A stretch of 13,002 nucleotides of DNA from Gammaproteobacteria bacterium (GCA_030625445.1 DAOUQU010000014.1:1-13002), one strand, 5' to 3'; positions 1 to 6,898 are shown, numbered from the stretch's first letter. Notes: generated by a model from the letters alone, not told the origin. Numbers and translations: made by a program.

Positions 1-1073
1 AACAGTTAAACAACATACGCGACGAGATCGATGCCCTGGATCAGCAGATCCAGCAACTGATCAATCAACGCGCCGCCTGCGCGCAGGAAGTGGCGCGCAT
101 CAAACTGGCTGCAGATCCCGAAGATACCTGCTTTTATCGTCCCGAACGCGAGGCGGAGGTGCTGCGCAAGGTTCAGGCGCGCAACCGGGGGCCGCTCGAC
201 AGCGAAGAGATGGCGAGGCTTTTTCGTGAAATCATGTCCTCCTGTCTGGCTCTGGAACAGCCTCTGAATGTCGCTTTCCTGGGTCCTGAAGGCACCTTTA
301 CCCAGGCTGCCGCACTGAAGCACTTCGGACACTCCGTATCCACCAAGCCGCTCACATCCATCGGCGATGTCTTTCGTGAAGTCGAGGCAGGCAGTGTTGA
401 TTTTGGCGTGGTGCCGGTCGAGAACTCGACCGAAGGGGTGATCAGTCATACGCTCGATCTCTTTTTCAACTCACCGTTGTCGATTTGCGGCGAGGTGATC
501 CTGCGCATCCATCACAACCTGCTTGGCGCCGGGGATTCCTGGCGAGAGGCAACTCAAGTCTACAGTCACCAGCAGTCGCTGGCGCAGTGCCGGCGCTGGC
601 TCGATCAGAATCTGCCGAATGCCGAGCGCATCGCAGTTGCCAGCAATGCGGCAGCTGCGCAACTTGTTGCCCGGGGCGATGGAGTGGCGATTGCCAGCAC
701 AGAGGCTGCGGCGCTCTACAAACTCTGCGTGCATGAACACAATATCGAAGATGAGCCCTGCAATACCACGCGTTTCCTGGTTATCGGTCAACAGCAGTCG
801 GGGGTCAGCAGCGATGATAAAACCAGCCTGCTGCTGGCGACAAAAAATGAAGCTGGCGGACTTTATCGGCTGCTGACGCCCTTTGCGGAGCAGGGCATCA
901 GTATGTCGCGCATCGAGTCCCGGCCGTCACGCCGGGGTATCTGGGACTATGTCTTCTTCATCGATATTATCGGTCACCAGCAGGATCCCGCTGTCAAAAA
1001 GGCGCTGCAGCAGCTTGGTCGGGAGTCATCCATGTGCAAAATTCTCGGCTCCTATCCAGCGGCTGTCCTGTGA
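1..1073 (+). CDS. pheA: P-protein: chorismate mutase / prephenate dehydratase (5' end outside window)
   Basis: This bifunctional cytoplasmic enzyme converts chorismate to prephenate and then to phenylpyruvate, the phenylalanine branch. The frame is open from base 3, and the visible part is 356 residues. Compared with Pseudomonas P-proteins as I remember them, only about five N-terminal residues lie outside the window; the GTG at 90 is internal, because mutase sequence continues upstream of it. Residues 1 to about 90 form the AroQ chorismate mutase helix bundle, with RDEIDALD at the start, the ARIK lysine, and YRPERE carrying the Arg-Glu pair. The dehydratase domain follows, with GPEGTF, VENSTEG (Asn near residue 141) and the TRF motif (T256-R257-F258). 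The C-terminal ACT domain contains IESRPS, the usual phenylalanine-binding signature, so feedback inhibition by Phe is likely. The stop overlaps the probable hisC start by four bases. Confidence 0.97.
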   Translation, partial: QLNNIRDEIDALDQQIQQLINQRAACAQEVARIKLAADPEDTCFYRPEREAEVLRKVQARNRGPLDSEEMARLFREIMSSCLALEQPLNVAFLGPEGTFTQAAALKHFGHSVSTKPLTSIGDVFREVEAGSVDFGVVPVENSTEGVISHTLDLFFNSPLSICGEVILRIHHNLLGAGDSWREATQVYSHQQSLAQCRRWLDQNLPNAERIAVASNAAAAQLVARGDGVAIASTEAAALYKLCVHEHNIEDEPCNTTRFLVIGQQQSGVSSDDKTSLLLATKNEAGGLYRLLTPFAEQGISMSRIESRPSRRGIWDYVFFIDIIGHQQDPAVKKALQQLGRESSMCKILGSYPAAVL

Positions 1074-2194
1074 CAGCTGATTGGCTCAAGCGAACTGCGG
1101 CAGGCATTGCCGAGTTGCATCCTTACATTCCGGGGAAGCCCATCGTTGAGCTGGAGCGTGAACTGGGGTTGGTCGATACCATCAAGCTTGCTTCCAATGA
1201 AAATCCACTCGGCCCGAGTCCGCTGGCGTGGGCGGCTATCCAGAAGGTCGCCGGCGAAGTGCATCTCTATCCGGACGACAGCGGTCATACTCTGCGTCAT
1301 AAACTGGCCGGCTGCTGCGCTGTGGCGCCGCAGGCAATCACCCTTGGAGCGGGTTCCAGCGATGTGATCGATATGGTCGCCAGGGTCTTTCTTGAGCCGG
1401 GTGTCAACGCGGTCTACTCCGAACACAGTTTTGCGATGTACCAGATCTATACGCAAGCCTGCGGTGCAGCGGCAAAGGTTGCACCGCCTCTGCCGGTTGA
1501 TCATTCACATATGCCTTATGGCCATGATCTGGATGCGATGGCCGCGCTGATCGATAACAATACGCGCGTCATCTTTATAGCAAACCCGAATAATCCAACC
1601 GGAACCTGGCTCTCTAAAACAGAAGTTGCCTCTTTTCTGGAGAGAGTTCCCTCTGACGTGGTAGTGGTTCTCGACGAGGCTTATACGGAGTATGTCACCG
1701 AAGATGAATTTCCCGATGGCATCGAATGGCTGGCTGACTATCCAAACCTGATTGTCACGCGCACCTTTTCAAAAATGTACGGACTTGCCGGACTGCGCAT
1801 CGGCTACGGCATCTCCAGCCCGGAACTCGCCTCGGTGATTCAGCGTGTGCGCCACCCCTTCAATGCCAACCTGGTGGCGCTCGCTGCTGCCGAAGCGGTG
1901 TTGGATGACGACGCCTATGTCAGGCAGGGGCGTGAAGTCAATCAGCAGGGAATGCTGCAGCTGATGTCCGCTTTTGATGCTATGGGGCTTGTTTATATGC
2001 CATCCGTGGCAAATTTTCTGACTGTTGACCTCAAGCGTGAAGCGGCTCCCGTCAATGACGGGCTGTTGAGCCAGGGGATCATTACACGTCCCATTGCCAA
2101 CTATAATCTCCCCAATCATCTGCGTATCAGTATAGGTACAGAGTCGCAAAACAGCCGCTTTATTGCTGCGCTGGAGAAGGAGCTCTCGTCATGA
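1070..2194 (+). CDS. hisC: Histidinol-phosphate / aromatic aminotransferase (HisC family)
   Basis: This is a PLP-dependent class I/II aminotransferase of the HisC family. Between pheA and tyrA it probably serves aromatic amino acid transamination (phenylpyruvate, 4-hydroxyphenylpyruvate or prephenate), as proposed for hisC2 genes of pseudomonads; activity on histidinol phosphate is also possible. Counting from the GTG at 1070, the protein has 374 residues, close to the family norm. NPNNPTG starts at residue 172, DEAY at 202, and the PLP lysine is K235 in TFSKMYG, followed by GLRIGYG. I chose GTG 1070 because it gives a GTGA overlap with the pheA stop and leaves a family-like N-terminus (ELHPYIPGKP soon after the start). 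An ATG at 1034 with GGGAG upstream would add 12 residues and cannot be excluded. The stop overlaps the tyrA start (ATGA), so translation is likely coupled through all three genes. Confidence 0.94.
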   Translation: MTADWLKRTAAGIAELHPYIPGKPIVELERELGLVDTIKLASNENPLGPSPLAWAAIQKVAGEVHLYPDDSGHTLRHKLAGCCAVAPQAITLGAGSSDVIDMVARVFLEPGVNAVYSEHSFAMYQIYTQACGAAAKVAPPLPVDHSHMPYGHDLDAMAALIDNNTRVIFIANPNNPTGTWLSKTEVASFLERVPSDVVVVLDEAYTEYVTEDEFPDGIEWLADYPNLIVTRTFSKMYGLAGLRIGYGISSPELASVIQRVRHPFNANLVALAAAEAVLDDDAYVRQGREVNQQGMLQLMSAFDAMGLVYMPSVANFLTVDLKREAAPVNDGLLSQGIITRPIANYNLPNHLRISIGTESQNSRFIAALEKELSS

Positions 2195-3063
2195 TCAAAC
2201 GACTGGCTGTGATCGGTGTTGGTCTGATTGGCGGCTCCTATGCCAGGGCGCTGCGAGCAGCCGGGCAGGTCGAAGAGATCATCGGCTGCGGCCGCAGCAG
2301 GAAGAATCTTGAAAAGGCAGTGGAACTCGGCGTTATCGACACGTACAGCCACGACATTGGTGAAGCGGTCGAAGGGGCGGATTTGGTTTTTCTGGCCGTC
2401 CCCCTGGGTGCCATTCGCCCGGCATTCGAGGCGATGAAGGGGCATCTAGCTGACTCTGCAATCATCACCGACGCAGGCAGTGTCAAAGGCAGCGTCATCA
2501 GGGATTGCGAGGCTGTTTTTGGCTCTATGCTGCCGAATTTTGTTCCGGGTCATCCAATTGCCGGAACCGAGCAGAATGGTGTCGAAGCGTCGTTGACAGA
2601 GCTGTATAAAAACCGCCGTGTGATTCTCACCCCGGTATGTCAGACAAATGAGTCGGCCATTGCTGTCGTGCATGCCACCTGGCGCTATTGCGGTGCCGAG
2701 GTGACCCGCATGTTCGCTGTTGATCACGACCGCATTCTCGCGGCTACCAGTCACCTGCCGCACATGCTCGCCTATGCGCTGGTCGACATGCTCGCACACA
2801 TGGATGATAAGGAGGAGATGTTTCGCTACGCAGCGGGAGGTTTTCGCGACTTTACCCGCATCGCATCCAGCAATCCCGTGATGTGGCGTGATATCTGCGT
2901 CGCCAACAAGGATCAACTGGCGGCGTTGGTAGAAAATTTCGCCGCAGAGTTGCAGTTATTGGCGACAGCGATCCGCGCCGGAGAGCAGCGGCAGCTCGAA
3001 CAAATCTTCGAAAATGCCAAGAGCACCAGGGACAGCTTCATTGATGGCGTGAATATTGAATAA
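2191..3063 (+). CDS. tyrA: Prephenate/arogenate dehydrogenase
   Basis: This NAD(P)-dependent enzyme oxidatively decarboxylates prephenate to 4-hydroxyphenylpyruvate, or arogenate to tyrosine. The 290-residue length fits a stand-alone TyrA without a mutase or ACT domain. The N-terminal Rossmann fold shows GVGLIGGS (G9, G11, G14). GHPIAGTEQNG follows with H121, the position of the catalytic His in the family, and then the helical dimer domain with HLPHMLAYAL (H188, H191). The ATG overlaps the hisC stop as ATGA. In Pseudomonas this protein is fused to or followed by AroA; here the reading frame ends cleanly at TAA and no aroA follows. Whether prephenate or arogenate, and NAD or NADP, is preferred cannot be read reliably. 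No hairpin plus T-run terminator is visible after the stop. Confidence 0.95.
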   Translation: MIKRLAVIGVGLIGGSYARALRAAGQVEEIIGCGRSRKNLEKAVELGVIDTYSHDIGEAVEGADLVFLAVPLGAIRPAFEAMKGHLADSAIITDAGSVKGSVIRDCEAVFGSMLPNFVPGHPIAGTEQNGVEASLTELYKNRRVILTPVCQTNESAIAVVHATWRYCGAEVTRMFAVDHDRILAATSHLPHMLAYALVDMLAHMDDKEEMFRYAAGGFRDFTRIASSNPVMWRDICVANKDQLAALVENFAAELQLLATAIRAGEQRQLEQIFENAKSTRDSFIDGVNIE

Positions 3064-3100
3064 TTTTCCACAGATGCACACAGATAAACACGGATAAATT
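3064..3100. repeat. Dispersed intergenic repeat, family 1, copy A
   Basis: A 28-base core (3068-3095) beginning CCACAGATG matches bases 4632-4659 at 24 of 28 positions. It fills most of the spacer between tyrA and the next gene, immediately after the tyrA stop codon. From memory, CACAGATGNACACAGATAAACAC-type sequences are short intergenic repeats seen in many environmental bacteria. No function is known to me. Confidence 0.6.
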
Positions 3101-3118
3101 GTTTTTTGGAGGAATGAA

Positions 3119-3904
3119 ATGAAAAAATATGTGGCTTTAACCTTTGTCGTTATGCTGGCTGCCGGCACTGCGGTTGCCGAGACCGCCGAGCAGAAAGGAT
3201 TGCGCATAGCGACACAGGCTGACGTCAGGGACTCCGGCTGGGGTGATTCAACTGCCGGCATGGTAATGACCCTGCGTAACAGGAGTGGCAAAACGAGCAG
3301 CCGCATCATCCGCACAAAAACGCTCGAAGGGCGTGGTGACGGAGATAAGGCGTTGTCTCTTTTTGATACGCCTGCAGATGTCAAAGGTACGGCCATGCTG
3401 ACCTTTTCACACGGCCTCAAGCCGGATGACCAGTGGCTCTATCTGCCTGCCTTGAAACGCGTCAAGCGCATCTCCTCAAAGAACAAGTCAGGACCATTCA
3501 TGGGCAGTGAGTTTGCCTTTGAGGACCTGGGTTCACAGGAGATTGAAAAATATACCTATAAATACCTCGGCGAGGAATCCTGCGGCAAAGGCTGGAAATG
3601 TCACAAGATCGAGCGCATTCCAGCCTATAAATATTCCGGTTATACCAGGCAAACCGTGTGGATTGATACCAAAGAGCTGCGCCCGGTGAAGGTTGAATTT
3701 TTTGACCGCAAGAGACGCAAGTTGAAGACGCTGACGTGGAAAGGATACCGGGAGTATATCGGGCGCTACTGGCGCGCCGATGAGATGTTCATGCAAAACC
3801 ATCAGACCGGCAAGTCCACCCGCCTGCAGTGGAAGAATTACAAGTTCAAAACAGGCCTCAGCAGCAGGGACTTCAATAAAAACAGCCTGGCGCGCCAGAG
3901 ATAG
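3119..3904 (+). CDS. LolA-like outer membrane lipoprotein-sorting family protein, periplasmic
   Basis: This 261-residue exported protein resembles the LolA-like family annotated as outer membrane lipoprotein-sorting protein (COG2834 / LolA_like type). It starts with a signal peptide: KK at 2-3, a hydrophobic stretch to about 18, and a likely cleavage after AVA (A20). Family hallmarks are visible in order: SLFDTPADVKGTAML, DDQWLYLPALKRVKRIS, GPFMGSEFAFEDL and the late NHQTGKSTRL. Such proteins are thought to have a lipid-binding half-barrel fold and often sit beside RND/MMPL exporters and an outer-membrane protein, suggesting lipid or hydrophobic-compound transfer across the periplasm. That role is inference, and no RND gene is present here. 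The true chaperone LolA is a different, shorter protein. A good GGAGGA ribosome site lies 5 bases before the ATG. Confidence 0.85.
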   Translation: MKKYVALTFVVMLAAGTAVAETAEQKGLRIATQADVRDSGWGDSTAGMVMTLRNRSGKTSSRIIRTKTLEGRGDGDKALSLFDTPADVKGTAMLTFSHGLKPDDQWLYLPALKRVKRISSKNKSGPFMGSEFAFEDLGSQEIEKYTYKYLGEESCGKGWKCHKIERIPAYKYSGYTRQTVWIDTKELRPVKVEFFDRKRRKLKTLTWKGYREYIGRYWRADEMFMQNHQTGKSTRLQWKNYKFKTGLSSRDFNKNSLARQR

Positions 3905-3908
3905 TGTT

Positions 3909-4020
3909 GAGATTGACGCGCTGCGCTCGCAATGACGGGATATCAGTGTCATTGCGAGGAACGAAGCTTCCGCGTCCTGCTCACGCCCCTCACCTACATC
4001 CCTGTAGGCGAAGCAATCTC
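3909..4020. repeat. Composite inverted-repeat element, family 2
   Basis: The spacer after the LolA-like gene is almost entirely this element. Its ends are a perfect 7-base inverted pair (GAGATTG at 3909-3915, CAATCTC at 4014-4020). Inside it, CTCGCAATGAC (3926-3936) and GTCATTGCGAG (3948-3958) form a perfect 11-base stem with an 11-base loop. A second small palindrome, CCTACA/TGTAGG (3993-3998 and 4003-4008), lies near the right end. The sequence resembles the widespread GTCATTGCGAGGAGCGAAGC...GAAGCAATCTC intergenic repeat, which I recall from many genomes. No T-run follows the stem, so it is a poor intrinsic terminator. Confidence 0.75.
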
Positions 4021-4043
4021 CTATTAACAAACAAGGTTGAACC

Positions 4044-4493
4044 ATGCCTAAAATCTTCCCGCCGCTCATAGCTACAATTGCGGCCGTCTGCATGTGGTTG
4101 CTGCAGCGTTATCTGCCGGTGATGGAGTTGATCCCTGTGGAGTGGAGGGCTGTTGGCCTGTTCTTTGTTGCGATAGCACTGATTATTGATATGTGGTCGC
4201 TGTTTCTGTTTTTCCGCGCCAGAACCACCTTTCATCCGCTCAAACTGGACAACACATCGGCGCTGGTGACATCCGGCATGTATCGGCTCACGCGAAACCC
4301 GATGTATCTGGGATTGCTGCTGTTACTCACCGGCGTGGCGATCTGCCTGGGCGGTTTGACCCCATTTCTGATGTTGCCGATATTTGTGTGGATTATCACC
4401 AATCAGCAGATTATTCACGAGGAGCGTATCCTCGAAGAGAAGTTTGAACAGCACTATCTTGAGTACAAGGAGAAGGTCAGGCGCTGGTTGTAG
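4044..4493 (+). CDS. Isoprenylcysteine carboxyl methyltransferase-like membrane protein
   Basis: This is a 149-residue integral inner-membrane protein of the ICMT/phospholipid N-methyltransferase superfamily. Likely membrane segments lie at about residues 7-24, 36-57 and 88-118. The S-adenosylmethionine-binding signature is clear: TSGMYRLTRNPMYLG (RNPMYL at 84-89), and after the last membrane segment a cytosolic end with HEERILEEKF (E126-E127), the spaced tyrosines, and a final RRW. The substrate is unknown; bacterial members are mostly uncharacterised and do not methylate prenylated proteins in any way that can be inferred here. Its position between an exported LolA-like protein and an outer-membrane barrel suggests lipid or envelope modification, but the flanking repeats mean the three may not share a transcript. 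The ribosome site is modest (AAGG about 10 bases before the ATG). Confidence 0.88.
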   Translation: MPKIFPPLIATIAAVCMWLLQRYLPVMELIPVEWRAVGLFFVAIALIIDMWSLFLFFRARTTFHPLKLDNTSALVTSGMYRLTRNPMYLGLLLLLTGVAICLGGLTPFLMLPIFVWIITNQQIIHEERILEEKFEQHYLEYKEKVRRWL

Positions 4494-4529
4494 TTCTGAT
4501 AACCACGGAATATACGCAACAAAACACCG

Positions 4530-4577
4530 GGATTGCATTGTCGCAGGCTCCGGCAATGACACTCTCGCCATTGCGAG
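4530..4577. repeat. Degenerate family 2 repeat remnant
   Basis: GGATTGCATTGTCGCAGG followed by CGGCAATGAC and then CCATTGCGAGC recalls the arms of the element at 3909-4020. GCAATG (4553-4558) pairs with CATTGC (4569-4574). The copy is more decayed than the first, and the boundaries are approximate. Confidence 0.5.
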
Positions 4578-4579
4578 CA

Positions 4580-4618
4580 CCGTAGGGCGTCAATAAGTGG
4601 AACGCATTGCGCCGCATG
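4580..4618. repeat. Dispersed intergenic repeat, family 3 (GTAGGGCG...GCATTGCGCCGCATG)
   Basis: CCGTAGGGCGTCAATAAG followed by GGAACGCATTGCGCCGCATG closely resembles a repeat I recall as GTAGGGCGCAATAAGCGCAGCGCATTGCGCC, common between genes in gammaproteobacteria. GGCG-t-CAAT can pair with ATTGCGCC, giving an imperfect hairpin with one bulged T. Only one copy is in this window, so repetition cannot be shown from the sequence itself. Confidence 0.5.
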
Positions 4619-4623
4619 TCTGG

Positions 4624-4670
4624 TTTTTTCACCACAGATGAACACAGATAGACTCAGATTAGTGGTGAAA
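4624..4670. repeat. Dispersed intergenic repeat, family 1, copy B, with terminal inverted repeat
   Basis: The core at 4632-4659 matches copy A (3068-3095) at 24 of 28 bases. The copy is bounded by a perfect 9-base inverted pair, TTTCACCAC (4627-4635) and GTGGTGAAA (4662-4670), enclosing 26 bases. It therefore has the form of a small palindromic unit. It lies about 30 bases upstream of the outer-membrane barrel gene start, so it would be in or near that gene's 5' leader. Confidence 0.65.
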
Positions 4671-4701
4671 GAGTCGATGCTAAAACAGGCGAAAGATCGA
4701 T

Positions 4702-5874
4702 ATGAAAAAAATCATCTTTACAGTGATCCTATTATCAACTCTGCTGAGTCACGTCAGTGCGGCCGAATGGTCCGGAAATGTCGCTGTTGAACTGCGTGGT
4801 TTTCTCTCGCAGGGCGCTTGGCCGGGGCAGGGCGATGGCGGTATCTCTGTCAGCGCCCAGCCGGAGTTCCGTCATCAGTGGGATGGCGGCAACTTTGGAG
4901 TGACTTTCATTCCTTTCGCGCGTCTCGACAGTATGGATGATGAACGCTCACATGCGGATATCCGTGAATTCGATTTTTTGTGGGTCACGGGTGACTGGGA
5001 GTTCCGGGCTGGCATCAGCAAGGTGTTTTGGGGTGTCACCGAGACCCAGCACCTGGTGGACATCATCAATCAGACAGACGTGCTGGAGGATATTGATCAG
5101 GAAGAGAAGCTCGGGCAGCCGATGCTGCGTGTCACCCGCACCATCGGCAATGGCGGCATCGATCTATTTCTGCTTCCCTGGTTTCGGGAGCGCGCTTTTC
5201 CCGGGATCGAAGGGCGTTTCAGGCCGCCGCTGGTGATCGACAAGGACCTTTCCAGCTATGAATCCGATGACGAAGAGCATCATCTCGACTGGTCAATCCG
5301 CTGGAACCAGAGCGTCGCTAATCTTGATTTTGCACTTTCGTGGTTTCAGGGAACCTCCAGGGAACCCCTGCTGCTGCAGGCGGGTGAGGCGCTGGCTCCT
5401 TTCTATGTACAACTGAAGCAGGCGGGTGTGGAGTTGCAATATACCGGCGAGGCGTGGTTGTGGAAACTCGAGGCCGTGCATCGTGAGACAACGGCCGAGA
5501 ACTACAACGCATTCGTCGGCGGTTTTGAATACACCTTTGTCGGCATCAATGAGAGCGCCGCTGATCTCGGGGTGTTGCTTGAATACAATTATGACTCCCG
5601 TGACCATCTGGCGCTGACCGTCTTCGAGAATGATCTATTTGCAGGGACGCGTCTGGCATTGAACGACCCGCAGAGTACCGAACTGCTGGCCGGTGTCATG
5701 TATGATCTTGATTTCAACAGCAAGAGCTTCCGTCTTGAAGCGAGCCGCCGCCTCGGCGAGAGTTACAAACTGGGTATAGAGGCGCACATCTTTTGGGATG
5801 TCGATCCGCAGGATCCAATGTATGTTTTTCGCAAGGATGATTACATACAGATCACGCTTGCCAGGTATTTCTAA
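4702..5874 (+). CDS. Predicted outer-membrane beta-barrel protein, uncharacterised
   Basis: This 390-residue protein has a Sec signal peptide (KK at 2-3, hydrophobic to about 15, likely cleavage after VSA near residue 20). The mature part alternates polar and hydrophobic residues in strand-like runs and is rich in Trp, Tyr, Phe and acidic residues. It ends YIQITLARYF; the final Phe with alternating hydrophobic residues is the classic C-terminal barrel-assembly signature. A cysteine-free sequence also fits an outer-membrane protein. I do not recognise a precise family; it resembles proteins found beside LolA-like sorting proteins and RND exporters (DUF1302 or alginate-export-like style), but I cannot confirm this. 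Its probable role is a channel or an outer-membrane component of a lipid-handling path with the gene at 3119. The ribosome site is weak (GAAAG), and the spacer upstream is full of repeats. Confidence 0.82.
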   Translation: MKKIIFTVILLSTLLSHVSAAEWSGNVAVELRGFLSQGAWPGQGDGGISVSAQPEFRHQWDGGNFGVTFIPFARLDSMDDERSHADIREFDFLWVTGDWEFRAGISKVFWGVTETQHLVDIINQTDVLEDIDQEEKLGQPMLRVTRTIGNGGIDLFLLPWFRERAFPGIEGRFRPPLVIDKDLSSYESDDEEHHLDWSIRWNQSVANLDFALSWFQGTSREPLLLQAGEALAPFYVQLKQAGVELQYTGEAWLWKLEAVHRETTAENYNAFVGGFEYTFVGINESAADLGVLLEYNYDSRDHLALTVFENDLFAGTRLALNDPQSTELLAGVMYDLDFNSKSFRLEASRRLGESYKLGIEAHIFWDVDPQDPMYVFRKDDYIQITLARYF

Positions 5875-5906
5875 ACGTCCCGGCATCGATTACGTCATCT
5901 TCTGTT

Positions 5907-6332
5907 TTATTCAGTGTGAGTAAGACTGGAAACAGCATCGTCAATGGCCTGATCCAGGTACCAGCCATACATCTCGACGGTGTTGACACCGTTCTGGCGT
6001 TTTGCGATCTCTTTGCCGGCGCCGTCAACCAGGATAATGGTGGGTGTGACGACCATGCCGTAGAGTTCGAACAGGTCGATGCCGGTGGTGGGCTTGCCTT
6101 TGAAATCGGTGAGGTTGCTGCCGAAATCAATCATCAGCTCCCGCATGAAAATACGCTGCCGGTATTTCGGATTTTTTAACATCGGTTCGAGAACTTCGCT
6201 CTTCAGCTTTTTGCAAAAAGGGCAGTGGTGCTGGGAGAACATCAGCAACAGGGGTTTGCGGGTGTTGGAGATCTGCTTTCCGAGTGCTTTGAGATCGTCT
6301 GTTTGCTGCAAGCCTGCTGTATCCATTGTCAT
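5907..6332 (-). CDS. Thioredoxin-fold protein with CPFC active site
   Basis: This is a 141-residue thioredoxin-like protein of the SoxW/Thioredoxin_2 kind, probably a thiol-disulfide oxidoreductase. Residues 27-40 include LLLMFSQHHCPFC, with redox cysteines C37 and C40, and the cis-proline is P97 in VVTPTIIL. Relatives acting on sulfur-oxidation proteins or cytochromes are usually periplasmic, but here there is no signal peptide. The frame just upstream of the ATG shows no hydrophobic leader either, so a cytoplasmic location is predicted. A GGAG site lies 9 bases before the ATG. The gene starts 26 bases after the Uma2-type gene stop on the same strand, so co-transcription is likely. It converges with the barrel gene, leaving only 32 bases between the two stops and no recognisable terminator. 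The substrate is unknown. Confidence 0.87.
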   Translation of the reverse strand: MTMDTAGLQQTDDLKALGKQISNTRKPLLLMFSQHHCPFCKKLKSEVLEPMLKNPKYRQRIFMRELMIDFGSNLTDFKGKPTTGIDLFELYGMVVTPTIILVDGAGKEIAKRQNGVNTVEMYGWYLDQAIDDAVSSLTHTE

Positions 6333-6358
6333 ATTATTCGACTCCGACGTGATGTGAT

Positions 6359-6898
6359 TCAGGCCCAGATTTTAGAGAAATCGAATGCGATCCGGCATTT
6401 GTTCAAATCAAATTCACAGCTCTCATCCGTCGCGTCCATGACTTTGGTGTATCGTCCCTCATGCAGGAAGTAGACCTTGGCAAGCTGCTCTTTGGGGTCG
6501 ACGATAACGTAATGAGTCACGCCTTCTCGCTCATAGATGTTGAATTTGGTGGTTTTGTCTTTTGTAGCCGTTGATTTGGAGAGGATCTCGAAGATCAGCA
6601 CGGGCGTTTTGCTCAGGTAGGCGCCTTCTGCTTTACCGCAGACGACCAGGTTGTCTGGCTGCACGACGGTATCTTCTTCTATTTTCCAGTCGACGGGCAA
6701 TAGAGCCAGGCACTCTTCGCACTCTTTGAGAGAATCAGAAAGCGCCGCAGCTATCTTATGACTAATGCTTTGATGCTGGATGGTGGGCGCTGGAGTCATG
6801 GCGTATGGAATGCCGTATATCAGTTCCCATCTTCCCTCCCATAACACATAGTCTGCGTAAACATAGTGAGGCAGATCTTCGATACGTGCGTGACCCAT
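6359..6898 (-). CDS. Uma2 family (DUF820) putative endonuclease-fold protein
   Basis: This 179-residue protein is of the Uma2/DUF820 family, which has a PD-(D/E)XK restriction-endonuclease-like fold. Recognisable features are the early WELIYGIPYAM with E25, the conserved QH at 41-42, the VVQPDNLVVC segment with D82, LIFEILSKST with E104, K118 in the following helix, and GVTHYVIVDP near the end. Thus a D/E...ExL pattern of a possible active site is retained. The family is massively expanded in cyanobacteria and sporadic elsewhere; its biological role is unproven. Nothing nearby looks like a transposase, methyltransferase or restriction partner. The gene leads the two-gene minus-strand unit with the thioredoxin-fold protein. 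Its ribosome site is modest (GGAAAAAGAGA before the ATG). Confidence 0.88.
   Translation of the reverse strand: MGHARIEDLPHYVYADYVLWEGRWELIYGIPYAMTPAPTIQHQSISHKIAAALSDSLKECEECLALLPVDWKIEEDTVVQPDNLVVCGKAEGAYLSKTPVLIFEILSKSTATKDKTTKFNIYEREGVTHYVIVDPKEQLAKVYFLHEGRYTKVMDATDESCEFDLNKCRIAFDFSKIWA

Noticed and set aside
3926..3958. 11-base stem after the LolA-like gene as an intrinsic terminator
   Set aside because: There is no T-run after the stem, and it is better explained as part of a dispersed repeat.
3533..4093. Minus-strand open frame of 186 codons covering the end of the LolA-like gene and the repeat
   Set aside because: It is opposite to a clear gene and its first third is translated repeat sequence; no family resemblance.
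3064..4670. Short repeats as a CRISPR array
   Set aside because: Copies are far apart, diverged and of different families, without regular spacers or cas genes.
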